Assembly: GCF_001436305.1 (NCBI RefSeq)
Contig: NZ_AZFO01000005.1
Coordinates: 1-64,000, forward strand
Source of the DNA: Lactobacillus ultunensis DSM 16047
GTDB taxonomy: Bacteria > Bacillota > Bacilli > Lactobacillales > Lactobacillaceae
Length of the DNA: 64,000 nt
Direction of reading: 5' to 3'
Of this stretch, positions 54,725 to 64,000 are shown one piece after another. The notes under the pieces were generated by a model that had not been told where the DNA came from, made no database searches, and saw only the letters and a list, made by a program, of their open reading frames with translations. How positions within the stretch are numbered: position 1 is the first letter of the stretch; each line of letters starts with the position of its first letter. The position numbers were made by a program, and so were the translations under genes.

Positions 54725-54994
54725 ATGAGTTTTTTAGGAATTGTCACGCTCGTTTTAGTAGCGGTAATTATTTTAAGTTTACTGTTTGTGCTTTTTAAGG
54801 CCTTTATTCTTCTTTTACCAGTAGCTTTAATTGCTATTGCGATCATCTGGCTTATTTACTGGATTGCCGGTAAAAGAAATAAAGAGAATATGCCAAGCAG
54901 CAGTTCTTATTTTGATTGGTTTAAGGCAAGTACCACTCAAACGCAGAGCAGAAAGCATGCTCGTAATGTAACTACAAAGGATATCAATAAATAG
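54725..54994 (+). CDS. Small two-helix membrane protein
   Basis: An 89-residue protein with two closely spaced hydrophobic segments (about residues 4-27 and 28-50), then a basic, Ser/Thr/Gln-rich cytosolic or external tail ending [15 protein letters not shown] do not recognise a function. It lies 8 bases after prfB, with AGGTGA before the ATG, and is followed 16 bases later by hprK, so it sits in the same transcript. Confidence 0.7.
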   Translation: MSFLGIVTLVLVAVIILSLLFVLFKAFILLLPVALIAIAIIWLIYWIAGKRNKENMPSSSSYFDWFKASTTQTQSRKHARNVTTKDINK

Positions 54995-55010
54995 TTGGGA
55001 GGTCATTATT

Positions 55011-55979
55011 ATGGCTAATGCGGTTAAATTAAGTAAGTTGATCCAAGACAACAAGAGCATTCTTGATATTTTTCAAGGTGAAGAATGTATTAAAGATAAA
55101 GAAGTCTTGGTTTCAGATATCTATCGTCCAGGTCTGGAATTAACAGGTTATTTTGATTTCTATCCAGCACAGCGTATTCAATTGTTAGGGCGGACTGAAA
55201 TTTCATATGCAGCTAGACTTGATCATGATATCCGGACACATGTTTTTACAAAAATGGCTACTAAAGCTACCCCTTGCTTTTTGATTTCACGTTCATTGCC
55301 TGTACCTGAAGAATTATCTGCTGCAGCTGAGGAAGCACATATTCCAATTTTACAAACTAGAGAATCCACGACTTATATTTCAAGTATTTTAACGGAATAT
55401 CTGCGTGCACGTTTGGCTAAAAGAACTAGTATCCATGGTGTTTTAGTTGAAATTAAGGGTATGGGTGTTCTCTTAACTGGTGCTTCTGGTGTTGGTAAAT
55501 CTGAAACTGCTTTGGGCTTAGTTCAAAGAGGCCATAGATTAATTGCTGATGACCGAGTAGATGCCTTTCAGAAAGATCACAATACTGTTGTTGGTGAAGC
55601 ACCTAAGATTTTAAAGCACTTAATGGAAATCAGAGGGATTGGTATTATTGATGTCATGAACTTATTTGGTGCTGGTGCTGTTAAAAATAGAACTGAAATT
55701 CAGTTGGTAATCAACTTAGTTAACTGGGATCCTAAAGCAAATTATGATCGCTTAGGTTTTCAAGAAAATACTCGGATGATTTGCAATGTACCTATTCCAC
55801 AAGTTAATATCCCAGTGAAGGTTGGACGTAATATTGAAATTATTATTGAAGTAGCTGCAATGAACTTTAGAGCTAAGAAGATGGGGTATGATGCTACGCA
55901 AACCTTTGATAATAATTTAACCAGTCTGATTTCAGAGCACTCAAAAGAGGATGCAAATAAGGTGCCACATGATGACTAA
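55011..55979 (+). CDS. hprK: HPr kinase/phosphorylase
   Basis: Phosphorylates HPr at Ser46 with ATP or PPi and reverses this with phosphate, setting CcpA-dependent catabolite control. Walker A is GASGVGKS (157-164); the family signature [21 protein letters not shown] and the N-terminal DRTGase-like domain (residues 1-130) are present. The 322 residues are typical. GGGAGGTC precedes the ATG. It overlaps lgt by 8 bases, a common hprK-lgt arrangement; its substrate HPr is encoded at 18470 in this window. Confidence 0.96.
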   Translation: MANAVKLSKLIQDNKSILDIFQGEECIKDKEVLVSDIYRPGLELTGYFDFYPAQRIQLLGRTEISYAARLDHDIRTHVFTKMATKATPCFLISRSLPVPEELSAAAEEAHIPILQTRESTTYISSILTEYLRARLAKRTSIHGVLVEIKGMGVLLTGASGVGKSETALGLVQRGHRLIADDRVDAFQKDHNTVVGEAPKILKHLMEIRGIGIIDVMNLFGAGAVKNRTEIQLVINLVNWDPKANYDRLGFQENTRMICNVPIPQVNIPVKVGRNIEIIIEVAAMNFRAKKMGYDATQTFDNNLTSLISEHSKEDANKVPHDD

Positions 55980-56811
55980 TTTAGTAATTAATCCTATTGC
56001 ATTTCAATTAGGTAATCTTAGCGTCAAATGGTACGGTATAATTATGGCTGTGGCCATTGTCTTAGCAGCTTGGATGGCTATCAATGAAGGCAAAAAAAGA
56101 CAAATTATTAGTGATGACTTCGTTGATTTATTATTATGGGCAGTTCCATTAGGCTATGTGGGTGCCCGTATCTATTATGTGATTTTTGAATGGGGCTATT
56201 ATTCTCACCATCCAGATCAAATAATTGCTATTTGGAATGGTGGAATCGCTATTTATGGTGGTTTAATTGCTGGATTAATAGTTTTACTCATCTTTTGTCA
56301 CAAAAGAAACCTACCGCCGTTTTTGATGTTAGATATCATTACGCCTGGTGTAATGGCTGCTCAGATCTTAGGCCGCTGGGGCAACTTTGTTAATCAAGAA
56401 GCACATGGTAGTCCTACTACATTACATTTTTTGCAAAGTTTGCATTTGCCGGAGTTTATCATTCAACAGATGAAGATAGGTGGCACTTATTATCAGCCAA
56501 CTTTTCTTTATGAATCTTTTTTCAATTTAATTGGCTTGATTTTAATTTTGTTATTACGGCATCGTACACATTTCTTCAAGCAAGGAGAAGTTTTCATGAC
56601 CTATCTTCTTTGGTATAGTGTAGTAAGATTCTTTGTTGAGGGGATGAGAACAGATAGCCTATACATTTTTGGTATAATACGTGTATCACAGGCATTAAGT
56701 TTAATCCTCTTTATTGCTACAATAATTTTATGGATTTATCGGCGTAAAGTTGTTAAACCTAAATGGTATTTAGAAGGTAGCGGATTAAAATATCCGTATA
56801 CGAGAGATTAA
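55972..56811 (+). CDS. lgt: Prolipoprotein diacylglyceryl transferase
   Basis: Transfers diacylglycerol from phosphatidylglycerol to the lipobox cysteine of prolipoproteins. About seven membrane segments; the signature [15 protein letters not shown] is present, and the N-terminal [13 protein letters not shown] contains the essential tyrosine region. It has 279 residues from the ATG at 55972, 7 bases after AAGGTG; an ATG one codon earlier is also possible. It overlaps the end of hprK. Confidence 0.95.
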   Translation: MTNLVINPIAFQLGNLSVKWYGIIMAVAIVLAAWMAINEGKKRQIISDDFVDLLLWAVPLGYVGARIYYVIFEWGYYSHHPDQIIAIWNGGIAIYGGLIAGLIVLLIFCHKRNLPPFLMLDIITPGVMAAQILGRWGNFVNQEAHGSPTTLHFLQSLHLPEFIIQQMKIGGTYYQPTFLYESFFNLIGLILILLLRHRTHFFKQGEVFMTYLLWYSVVRFFVEGMRTDSLYIFGIIRVSQALSLILFIATIILWIYRRKVVKPKWYLEGSGLKYPYTRD

Positions 56812-56847
56812 TAGGAAAATCAGTTTAGAAAGATTGAGAGATAAAAA

Positions 56848-57867
56848 ATGACAAAAATTGCAGTTTTAGGTAACGGTTCATGGGGTTCAGTATTAGGCTC
56901 AATGTTAGCTGATAATGGTAATGATGTAACTCTTTACGGCAACATTGAAAGTGTTAATGAAGAAATTAATGCTACTCATACTAACAGCCATTATATGAAG
57001 GATTGGAAGCTTAACGAAAATGCCAAGGCTACTGGTGATTTGGAAGAAGCACTTGATGGTGCAGAACTTGTATTATTCGTTTTGCCAACTAAAGCCGTAA
57101 GAATCGTAGCTAAAAATGTTCGTAAGGTTTTGGACAAGACTGGTCAAAAGCCACTTTTAGTAACAGCTACTAAGGGTATTGAACCAGGTACCAAGAAACT
57201 TATTTCAGAGATCTTAACTGAAGAAATTTATCCTAATGATTCAGATAAGATTGTTGCTATTTCTGGACCAAGTCATGCAGAAAATGTTGCTCAAAAAGAC
57301 TTGACGGCTATTGCATGTGCTTCAACAGATGAAGAAAATGCAAAGAAAGTACAAAAGATCTTTTCAAATGATTATGTTCGTTTCTATACCAACGATGATT
57401 TAATCGGTGTAGAAGTTGGCGGTGCTGTTAAGAACGTTATTGCGATTGCTGCTGGTATTTTAGTAGGTCAAGGCTATGGCGATGATGCCAAGGCTGCTTT
57501 GATGACTAGAGGTTTGGCAGAAATTACTCGTTTAGGTGTTAACTACTTTGGTGCTAAACCAATGACCTTCAGTGGTTTGTCAGGTATTGGTGACTTGATC
57601 GTAACTTGTACTTCAGTTAACTCACGTAACTGGCGTGCCGGTAAGCAAATTGGTGAAGGCAAGAGCTTAGATTATGTTTTAAAGAACATGGGCCAAGTTG
57701 TTGAAGGTGCTACTACTGTTAAGGCTGTTCATGAACTTAGTGAAGAAAAGAACATTGATATGCCAATTAGTGATGCGATTTACCGTGTTCTTTACGAAAA
57801 TTCAGATGTAGCTACTGAAATCAAGAAAATGATGGGTAGAGCACCTAAGCCAGAAATTCGTCTTTAA
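56848..57867 (+). CDS. gpsA: Glycerol-3-phosphate dehydrogenase [NAD(P)+]
   Basis: Reduces dihydroxyacetone phosphate to sn-glycerol-3-phosphate for phospholipid synthesis. The Rossmann motif is VLGNGSWGSVLGSMLADNG (from residue 6); KGIEPGTKKL, the catalytic lysine region GGAVKNVIAIAAGI and GLSGIGDLIVTCTS are characteristic. The 339 residues are standard. It follows lgt by 36 bases, so phospholipid-linked steps (lgt uses phosphatidylglycerol) are grouped. Confidence 0.96.
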   Translation: MTKIAVLGNGSWGSVLGSMLADNGNDVTLYGNIESVNEEINATHTNSHYMKDWKLNENAKATGDLEEALDGAELVLFVLPTKAVRIVAKNVRKVLDKTGQKPLLVTATKGIEPGTKKLISEILTEEIYPNDSDKIVAISGPSHAENVAQKDLTAIACASTDEENAKKVQKIFSNDYVRFYTNDDLIGVEVGGAVKNVIAIAAGILVGQGYGDDAKAALMTRGLAEITRLGVNYFGAKPMTFSGLSGIGDLIVTCTSVNSRNWRAGKQIGEGKSLDYVLKNMGQVVEGATTVKAVHELSEEKNIDMPISDAIYRVLYENSDVATEIKKMMGRAPKPEIRL

Positions 57868-57884
57868 TTATTTAAGCAAAATAA

Positions 57885-57913
57885 TTGGCAATAATTTAAA
57901 TCTATAGTATTAT
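57885..57913 (+). promoter_or_regulatory. trxB promoter
   Basis: TTGGCA (57885-57890), 17-base spacer, TATTAT (57908-57913). A perfect TTACTT-N5-AAGTAA inverted repeat (57914-57930) lies at the start of the transcript. Confidence 0.75.
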
Positions 57914-57947
57914 TTACTTATGAAAAGTAAGTAAAGGAGTGGAACTT

Positions 57948-58877
57948 ATGGCCAATAAATATGATGCAATTGTAATTGGAGCAGGTCCTGGTGGTATGAC
58001 TGCAGCTTTATATGCTGCCCGTGCTAATTTAAATGTCTTGGTACTTGATCGTGGTCCATATGGCGGTCAAATGAATAATACAGATGCAATTGACAATTAT
58101 CCAGGTTTTACTGAAATTAAGGGGCCTGAACTAAGTCAGAAGATGTATGATACATTGATGAAGTTCAAACCGGATTATGAGTATGGCAATGTTCAATCTG
58201 TTGAATTAGACGGGGACGAAAAAGTTGTTAAAACAGATGACGATAAAGAATATCGTGCTCCAATTTTAATTATTGCGACTGGTTCTGATCATCGTCACTT
58301 AAATGTGCCAGGTGAAGAAGAATATTCAGGTCGAGGAGTTTCATACTGTGCAGTCTGCGACGCCGCTTTCTTTAAAGATGAAGATGTAGTTGTAATTGGC
58401 GGTGGCGATTCAGCAATTGAAGAAGGAATTTACTTGGCTCAATTAGCTAAAAGCGTAACTGTAGTTCACCGTCGTGATCAATTACGTGCTCAACCTACTT
58501 TGCAAAAACGTGCTTTTGCAAATAAAAAGATGAAATTCGTTTGGAATGCACAAACCGAAGAAATCTTAGGTGATGGGAATAAAGTAACAGGTATTAAATA
58601 CCGGGATAAAGAAACAGGAGCTGAAAAAGAACTTAAAGCTGCTGGTGTCTTTATTTATGTTGGTGTTTTACCGCAAACCGCACCATTTAAAGATTTAGGT
58701 ATTTTAAATGAACAAGGTTGGATTCCTACTAACGAACATATGGAAACTAAAGTTCCAGGCGTTTTTGCATTAGGGGATGTTCGTGAAAAAGATTTGCGTC
58801 AAATTGCAAATGCTGTAGGTGAAGGTAGTGTTGCAGGTCAAGCTGCATATAATTACTATCAAGACTTAAAAGATTAA
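57948..58877 (+). CDS. trxB: Thioredoxin reductase
   Basis: An FAD/NADPH enzyme that reduces thioredoxin. FAD motif GAGPGGMTAALYAARA (residues 11-26), redox-active C134-A-V-C137 in VSYCAVCDAAF, NADPH motif VVIGGGDSAIEEGIYLA and the C-terminal GVFALGDVREKDLRQIANAVGEGSVAGQ are clear. It has 309 residues from ATG 57948, which has AAAGGAG 8 bases upstream. trxB is a classical Spx target in Firmicutes; its own promoter and terminator allow separate control. Confidence 0.96.
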   Translation: MANKYDAIVIGAGPGGMTAALYAARANLNVLVLDRGPYGGQMNNTDAIDNYPGFTEIKGPELSQKMYDTLMKFKPDYEYGNVQSVELDGDEKVVKTDDDKEYRAPILIIATGSDHRHLNVPGEEEYSGRGVSYCAVCDAAFFKDEDVVVIGGGDSAIEEGIYLAQLAKSVTVVHRRDQLRAQPTLQKRAFANKKMKFVWNAQTEEILGDGNKVTGIKYRDKETGAEKELKAAGVFIYVGVLPQTAPFKDLGILNEQGWIPTNEHMETKVPGVFALGDVREKDLRQIANAVGEGSVAGQAAYNYYQDLKD

Positions 58878-58901
58878 CTTAAATTAATAAAGAAAATAGG
58901 G

Positions 58902-58937
58902 GAGTTTACTAACAATATAGTAAACTCTCATTTTTTT
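58902..58937 (+). terminator. Terminator after trxB
   Basis: GAGTTTACTA (58902-58911) pairs with TAGTAAACTC (58918-58927), then TCA and a T7 run. Confidence 0.85.
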
Positions 58938-58960
58938 AACTAAAATACGGATAAGTAGTG

Positions 58961-58966
58961 TATAAT
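58961..58966 (+). promoter_or_regulatory. -10 element of the glycogen operon promoter
   Basis: TATAAT, 83 bases before glgB; TTAACT lies 19 bases upstream as a weak -35. The predicted start is near 58973. Confidence 0.55.
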
Positions 58967-58998
58967 AAAAATCGAAGAGAGTACTTATTTGCAATTCA

Positions 58999-59012
58999 AG
59001 TAAACGCTTTCT
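58999..59012 (+). promoter_or_regulatory. cre-like site in the glgB leader
   Basis: AGTAAACGCTTTCT matches the cre consensus TGWNANCGNTNWCA at 12 of 14 positions (both end bases differ). It lies about 26 bases downstream of the predicted transcription start, a road-block position. Confidence 0.55.
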
Positions 59013-59048
59013 AAGAGAGTAATTATTTTTAGTTCTGGAGAAAGCAGT

Positions 59049-60956
59049 GTGAGAAAGATGGTGAATGTTAAACAGCGAATTGAAAGATTTGCTTCGGGAA
59101 ATGAATTGTATCTGCAAGAGATATTAGGTTGTCATCTTGAAGATAATACTTATGTTTTTAGAGTTTGGGCTCCACATGCACAAAAAGTATGGCTAGTTGG
59201 CGATTTCAATGATTGGGGTAAATCATTGGAAATGTATCTTCTATCCGATGGCATCTGGGAGATAAAAACCAATTTACCCCAACAAGGCCAGTTGTATAAA
59301 TATTTAATTAAACAATCTAATGGTCGTGAAGTAATGAAGATGGATCCAATGGCAGTGGAACTTGAACCACGTCCAGGGGATGCAGCTGTTGTTACACAAT
59401 TGCCAAATAAAAGCTGGCGTGATGGAGCATGGCTTGGTCGTAATAAGCGTTCTAATCACTTTGCTCGTCCAATTAATATTTATGAAGTTCATGCCAGTTC
59501 ATGGAAGAGACATGCAGATGGTTCACTTTATACTTTGAAGGACTTACAAAGAGAATTAATTCCGTATGTCAAGAAACAAGGTTTTAACTATATTGAATTT
59601 TTACCTTTGACGGCTCACCCATTAGATGCGTCTTGGGGATATCAAACAATTGGTTATTTTGCTTTAGAACGTACATACGGTACACCACGTGAATTACAAG
59701 ATTTTGTGGAAGCATGTCATAAGGAAAATATTGGTGTGTTAACAGATTGGGTACCAGGTCACTTTTGTATTAATGATGACGCTTTAGCTTATTATGACGG
59801 TACTCCATGTTATGAATTTAGTGAGAAATGGCGTGCAGAAAACAAAGGCTGGGGTGCCCTGAATTTCGATTTAGGAAAACCAGAAGTTCAATCATTCTTG
59901 CTTTCAAGTGCTCTATTTTGGCTAGAATTTTATCATCTTGACGGTTTGAGAGTCGATGCAGTTTCCAACATGATCTATCGTGATTATGATCGTGGACCAG
60001 GTGAATGGAAACCAGATAAATATGGTGGTAATCGTAATTTAGAAGGAATGGCATTTCTGAGGAATTTGAATCGAACTATTAAAGGAATGCATCCCGACAG
60101 TTTAATGATTGCAGAAGAAAGTTCAGCACAAGTCAAAATTACTGGTCGAATCGAAGATGGTGGCTTAGGCTTTGACTTTAAATGGAACATGGGTTGGATG
60201 AATGATATTCTACGCTTCTACCAAATGGATCCATTATTTAGAAAATTTAATTTTAACCTTGCTACCTTCTCGTTTATGTATCGAATGAGTGAAAACTTTA
60301 TTTTGCCACTGTCACATGATGAAGTCGTTCATGGTAAAAAGAGTCTTATGAATAAGATGTTTGGTGAACGAAATAAACAGTTTGATGAGTTGCGAAATTT
60401 GCTTACTTTGCAAATGACGTATCCTGGCAAAAAATTGTTGTTTATGGGCAGTGAATATGGTCAATATCTAGAGTGGCGCTATAACGAAGCTTTAGATTGG
60501 GCAGAGTTAAAAGATAATTTGAACTCTAAGATGCAATATTTTGATCAAAAACTGAATGAATTATATTTGAATGAACCATCATTATGGCAATTGGAACAAA
60601 AATCCGAATCTGTCCAGATTATTGATGCCGATAACAAAGATCAATCAGTTTTATCCTTTATTCGTCAAGGAAAAATTAGACATGATTTTGTAATTGTTAT
60701 TTTGAACTTTACACCAGTTGAGAGAAAGAATTTTACAATTGGTGTTCCTTATTCCGGTAAATATCATGAAGTCTTCAATAGTGCAAGAAAAGAATTTGGC
60801 GGCGACTGGGACAGAAACGCGCAAAGCATGACAACTAAGAAGGCACAATTTAAGAATTTAGATTATCAGATTCAATTAGATTTACCTGGTTTTAGTGCAA
60901 TGATTTTGAAACCAACTGAAGTTCATATCAAAAGAAGAACTAGAAAAAAGAAATAG
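59049..60956 (+). CDS. glgB: 1,4-alpha-glucan branching enzyme
   Basis: Adds alpha-1,6 branches to glycogen. An N-terminal CBM48 domain (about residues 30-125, [22 protein letters not shown]) precedes a GH13 barrel with catalytic D303 ([11 protein letters not shown]), E356 (MIAEESSA) and D424 ([12 protein letters not shown]), and a C-terminal beta domain. The 635 residues are typical. I take the GTG at 59049 as start because GGAG lies 8 bases before it; an ATG at 59058 has no good site. It is the first gene of glgBCDA; glgC follows 13 bases later. Confidence 0.95.
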   Translation: MRKMVNVKQRIERFASGNELYLQEILGCHLEDNTYVFRVWAPHAQKVWLVGDFNDWGKSLEMYLLSDGIWEIKTNLPQQGQLYKYLIKQSNGREVMKMDPMAVELEPRPGDAAVVTQLPNKSWRDGAWLGRNKRSNHFARPINIYEVHASSWKRHADGSLYTLKDLQRELIPYVKKQGFNYIEFLPLTAHPLDASWGYQTIGYFALERTYGTPRELQDFVEACHKENIGVLTDWVPGHFCINDDALAYYDGTPCYEFSEKWRAENKGWGALNFDLGKPEVQSFLLSSALFWLEFYHLDGLRVDAVSNMIYRDYDRGPGEWKPDKYGGNRNLEGMAFLRNLNRTIKGMHPDSLMIAEESSAQVKITGRIEDGGLGFDFKWNMGWMNDILRFYQMDPLFRKFNFNLATFSFMYRMSENFILPLSHDEVVHGKKSLMNKMFGERNKQFDELRNLLTLQMTYPGKKLLFMGSEYGQYLEWRYNEALDWAELKDNLNSKMQYFDQKLNELYLNEPSLWQLEQKSESVQIIDADNKDQSVLSFIRQGKIRHDFVIVILNFTPVERKNFTIGVPYSGKYHEVFNSARKEFGGDWDRNAQSMTTKKAQFKNLDYQIQLDLPGFSAMILKPTEVHIKRRTRKKK

Positions 60957-60969
60957 AGGAGAACATGCA

Positions 60970-62115
60970 ATGAGTACCAAAATGTTGGGCTTGATTTTAG
61001 CAGGAGGAAAAGGAACAAGATTAGGTAAGTTGACTAGTAACCAAGCTAAGCCAGCTGTATCTTTTGGTGGTCGATACAGAATTATCGACTTTACGTTAAG
61101 TAATTGTGCCAACTCAGGAGTTAGAAATATTGGTATTATCACCCAATACCAACCATTATTATTGAATAAGCACATTGGTAATGGTGCTAGTTGGGGGTTA
61201 GATGGTCTCGATGCCAGTACTACTATTTTGCAACCATATACCGACAATGCTGGTAGCAAATGGTTTAAAGGTACTGCACATGCCATTTATCAAAATATTG
61301 ACTATATTGATAGCCAAGATCCTGAATATGTATTGATTCTTTCAGGTGACCACATCTATAAGATGGATTATGAAGCAATGTTGGAAGATCACATCAAAAA
61401 TAATGCTTCATTAACGGTAGCTGTAATTGATGTCCCTTGGGAAGAAGCTCCTCGTTTCGGAATAATGAATACTGATATCAGTGGCAGAATTACTGAATTC
61501 GAAGAAAAGCGTAAGGAACCAAAGAGCAATCACGCTTCAATGGGGATTTATATCTTTAATTGGAAACGGTTACGCGAAGTCTTGACCACTGCTTTTACTA
61601 CTAATGACGATATGATCGACTTTGGTAAGAATGTTATTCCATATTACTTAAAGAGTGATGAACGCGTATTTTCATACCAATCCTCAGGTTACTGGAAAGA
61701 TGTTGGTACGATTGGTTCGCTTTGGGCAGCTAATATGGAATTCTTAGATGGTAGTGACGGTCTAAATCTGTATGATCGCTCATGGAGAATTTACTCAAAG
61801 AACCCAATTGCTCCACCACAAGTAATTACTGAAAATGCGCAAGTTACTAATTCAATGATTGTTGATGGTTGTTATGTTGATGGCATTATTAATCATTCTA
61901 TTCTGTCAACAAATGTTGATGTGCAAAGAAATTCGAAAATTACAGACTCAGTTATCATGCCAGGAGTAAAGATTGGCAAGAATGTAACCATCAAACATGC
62001 AATTATTGGCGAAAATGCTCAAATTGGTGATGGTGCAAAAATTGAAGGCAATGAAGATAAAATCGAAGTAGTAGGTAATTCAGAGAGAATTGGAGTGTTG
62101 CCAAATGAAGACTAA
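60970..62115 (+). CDS. glgC: Glucose-1-phosphate adenylyltransferase, catalytic subunit
   Basis: Makes ADP-glucose, the committed step of glycogen synthesis. The N-terminal [34 protein letters not shown] (from residue 8) holds the nucleotide loop; further in are [11 protein letters not shown] and the glucose-1-phosphate region [20 protein letters not shown], then a left-handed beta-helix. The 381 residues are typical of GlgC. GAGGAG precedes the ATG. It overlaps glgD by 11 bases; in Firmicutes GlgC and GlgD form a mixed tetramer. Confidence 0.95.
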   Translation: MSTKMLGLILAGGKGTRLGKLTSNQAKPAVSFGGRYRIIDFTLSNCANSGVRNIGIITQYQPLLLNKHIGNGASWGLDGLDASTTILQPYTDNAGSKWFKGTAHAIYQNIDYIDSQDPEYVLILSGDHIYKMDYEAMLEDHIKNNASLTVAVIDVPWEEAPRFGIMNTDISGRITEFEEKRKEPKSNHASMGIYIFNWKRLREVLTTAFTTNDDMIDFGKNVIPYYLKSDERVFSYQSSGYWKDVGTIGSLWAANMEFLDGSDGLNLYDRSWRIYSKNPIAPPQVITENAQVTNSMIVDGCYVDGIINHSILSTNVDVQRNSKITDSVIMPGVKIGKNVTIKHAIIGENAQIGDGAKIEGNEDKIEVVGNSERIGVLPNED

Positions 62116-63238
62116 TAAAATGGCGGCTATTTTTAGTAATCAACATGAATATAACGAGTTACGTCCATTAACTGATGAACGTTCGTTATCAACTTTGTAT
62201 TTTGCTGGTAAGTATCGAATTATGGACTTCGCTCTTTCCAGTATTGTTAATGCAGGGATCAATAATGTATATACGCTGATTAATCAGGAAAAAGTTAGAT
62301 CTTACTTGGACCACTTAGGTGGTGGTAAAGAATGGGGCTTAGACACCATTGGCTCATACGAATACTTAGATTTCTATCAAAAATTAATGCAAAATCAAGC
62401 TAGTGGTGATGACTACTTTGATGATCTGCTTAATTTTTTGAAGACAGCTAAGACGCCATATACTGTTTACATTGAAAACAAAATGGTCGGCAACTTTGAT
62501 TTACAATCAGTACTTCATTATCATCAAGAAAACGACAACAAGATTACTGCCGTCTTTAAACGGGTAAGCAAGGAAAACATTGCGCCTGATGATCAAATGT
62601 TTATCTTAGACGAAGACAATACTATTATGTCTTGTCAACAAGTAATTGATGCTCAAAGTCAGGACAACTACAACTTAGGATTAAATATTTATGTGGCTGA
62701 CACCAAGTGGTTAATCTCAGAATTGCAAAAAGCACAGCGTAGTGGTGCTTCAATTGATATTGGTCAACGCTTAGCAGCTAAGTATCGTACAAGTGCATAT
62801 GAATATACTGGATATTTGCATAACATTCATGACATTCATAGTTACTACAAGGCTAATATGGAAATGCTAGATAAAAAGAAGCGTGATTCGCTTTTGTTTG
62901 GCAACCAAAAGATTATCACTAGAATTAGAAATGAAGTTGGCACTTATTTTGCAACTTCATCAGAAGTAAAGAACTCAATGTTAGCTACAGGATGTAGAAT
63001 AAAGGGGACAGTTGAAAACAGTATTGTCTCCAGAAGAGTTGAGGTTTCTGATAAGAGCAAGGTTAAGAATTCAATTGTTATGGCAAATTGTAAGTTAGAA
63101 AAAGGAAGCCAGGTTGAATACGCGATCTTAGATAAAAATGTTGTTGTTAAAAAAGATGTGGTAGTTAAAGGAACACCTCAAGATCCTGTAGTTGTCAAAA
63201 AAGGTGCTGTTTTGACTAAGAACTTAATTAATGGATAA
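62105..63238 (+). CDS. glgD: Glucose-1-phosphate adenylyltransferase-like subunit GlgD
   Basis: A 377-residue GlgC paralogue that is usually non-catalytic and modulates GlgC. The N-terminal loop is altered: [47 protein letters not shown] lacks the GGxGTRL motif. The catalytic aspartate region SGDH is replaced by [11 protein letters not shown] beta-helix C-terminus with hexapeptide-like repeats ([30 protein letters not shown]) remains. The ATG at 62105 has GGAG 9 bases upstream. It is translationally coupled to glgC. Confidence 0.93.
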   Translation: MKTNKMAAIFSNQHEYNELRPLTDERSLSTLYFAGKYRIMDFALSSIVNAGINNVYTLINQEKVRSYLDHLGGGKEWGLDTIGSYEYLDFYQKLMQNQASGDDYFDDLLNFLKTAKTPYTVYIENKMVGNFDLQSVLHYHQENDNKITAVFKRVSKENIAPDDQMFILDEDNTIMSCQQVIDAQSQDNYNLGLNIYVADTKWLISELQKAQRSGASIDIGQRLAAKYRTSAYEYTGYLHNIHDIHSYYKANMEMLDKKKRDSLLFGNQKIITRIRNEVGTYFATSSEVKNSMLATGCRIKGTVENSIVSRRVEVSDKSKVKNSIVMANCKLEKGSQVEYAILDKNVVVKKDVVVKGTPQDPVVVKKGAVLTKNLING

Positions 63239-63247
63239 GGAGCAATC

Positions 63248-64000
63248 GTGCGAGTTTTATTTACAGGTGCTGAATGTGCACCATTCTTCAAAACTGGTGG
63301 TTTAGGTGATGTTTTAGGTTCTTTGCCTAATCAATTAGCCAAAGAAGGCGTTGATGTTGGCGTTGTTATTCCTTTATATCAGGATTTGCCTGAAAGATAT
63401 CGTGAAAAATTAGAATATCAAGGCAACTTTATTGTTCCAGTTGGCTGGCGCAATCAATATTGTGGCGTGTTTACCTTAAAACGTAAGGGTGTCACCTATT
63501 TCTTTATTGATAACGAATACTACTTCAAGCGTCCAGGTATTTATGGATATTATGATGACGGCGAGCGATACGCTTTCTTCCAACAAGCAGTCATTATGAT
63601 GATGGAACGTTTTAACTTCATTCCTAATATCTTGCATTGTAATGATTACCATACCGCCTTCATTCCATTTTTACTCCGTGAAAAATGGGGATTCGTTGAT
63701 GCCTATAGAGGTATTAAAACAGTTTTGACTATTCATAATCTGGAATTCCAAGGTAAATACAATGCCAAGACTTTACCTAATTTCTTTGGTTTAGACTATG
63801 ACTGGTTTGACAGTGGAATTGTCAGAATGGACAATGATGTCAACTGGATGAAGACAGGTATTTTGTACGCTGATCGTGTCACTACAGTTAGTCCATCTTA
63901 TGCTAGAGAAATTCAAACTCCTGAATTCGGTCAAGGATTAGATGGTATTTTGCGGATGTGTTCACACAAGTTGAGCGGGATTTTAAACGGGATTGATTTT
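63248..64000 (+). CDS. glgA: Glycogen synthase, N-terminal part (runs off the window)
   Basis: Transfers glucose from ADP-glucose to the growing glycogen chain. The first 251 codons are visible, starting at GTG 63248 with AAGGAG upstream. The N-terminal ADP-glucose-binding motif KTGGLGDVLGSLP (residues 16-28) is a variant of KxGGLADV (G for A), and HCNDYHTAFIPFLLRE is the next family landmark. It begins 9 bases after the glgD stop, so it is the fourth gene of the operon. Further genes (phosphorylase and others) may follow outside the window. Confidence 0.95.
   Translation, partial: MRVLFTGAECAPFFKTGGLGDVLGSLPNQLAKEGVDVGVVIPLYQDLPERYREKLEYQGNFIVPVGWRNQYCGVFTLKRKGVTYFFIDNEYYFKRPGIYGYYDDGERYAFFQQAVIMMMERFNFIPNILHCNDYHTAFIPFLLREKWGFVDAYRGIKTVLTIHNLEFQGKYNAKTLPNFFGLDYDWFDSGIVRMDNDVNWMKTGILYADRVTTVSPSYAREIQTPEFGQGLDGILRMCSHKLSGILNGIDF

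Overview
The window is a chromosomal segment of a low-GC Gram-positive bacterium, almost certainly a Lactobacillus of the acidophilus group (acidophilus/crispatus/helveticus type). The evidence is gene content and order: separate thiolase, HMG-CoA reductase and HMG-CoA synthase genes for the mevalonate route; ptsHI; spxA-mecA-coiA; ftsK-ymf-pgsA-recA-rny; comFA-comFC-hpf-secA-prfB-hprK-lgt-gpsA-trxB; and a glgBCDA glycogen operon. No insertion sequence, prophage, CRISPR array, tRNA or rRNA was recognised. The segment is mostly conserved core genome.

Layout. Bases 1-4100: the end of a UDP-GlcNAc 2-epimerase gene, a divergent flavodoxin/GtrA pair, map, a YihY membrane protein and galU. Bases 4176-7710: a tightly overlapping mevalonate operon. 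Bases 7745-9032: a small unknown gene and an anchored alpha/beta hydrolase. Bases 9036-9430: the only long stretch without a convincing protein gene. It has a strong promoter covered by a cre-like site, several nested hairpins and a strong terminator, so I read it as a candidate structured RNA. Bases 9466-15280: rlmCD, recX, two unknown genes, a CBS/CorC protein and prfC. Bases 15338-18048: a DUF1827 gene and clpE, whose promoter is overlaid by a CIRCE operator. Bases 18173-20469: a small conserved gene and ptsH-ptsI.

Bases 20702-26596 form a stress and competence block: spxA, mecA, coiA, spxH (yjbH), a CYTH protein, relQ, nadK and an rluD-type gene. Bases 26701-35914: oleate hydratase, a VTT membrane protein, a lactonase, a P-type ATPase with Na,K-ATPase-like motifs, an orphan IIA-Gut domain, an AI-2E family protein, trmL and DUF1149. 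Bases 35935-46399: ftsK, two M16 peptidase-like genes, ymfI, a rodZ-like gene, pgsA, recA and rny. Bases 46502-51001: tagO, yigZ, comFA-comFC and hpf. Bases 51145-58877: secA, prfB (with a programmed +1 frameshift), a small membrane protein, hprK, lgt, gpsA and trxB. Bases 59049-64000: glgB, glgC, glgD and a glgA that runs off the end.

Regulatory threads. A motif of the form T-run + GCGTAATAAA lies upstream of coiA, recA and comFA, three genes of the DNA-uptake/transformation regulon, and looks like a lactobacillar version of the competence sigma-factor promoter. recA also has a housekeeping promoter with an SOS-like box. HPr, EI and HPr kinase are all present, and cre-like sites are seen before the candidate RNA, oleate hydratase and the glycogen operon, which fits CcpA carbon control. 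Spx, MecA and SpxH sit together with a ClpE unfoldase nearby, giving a compact proteolytic-control neighbourhood.
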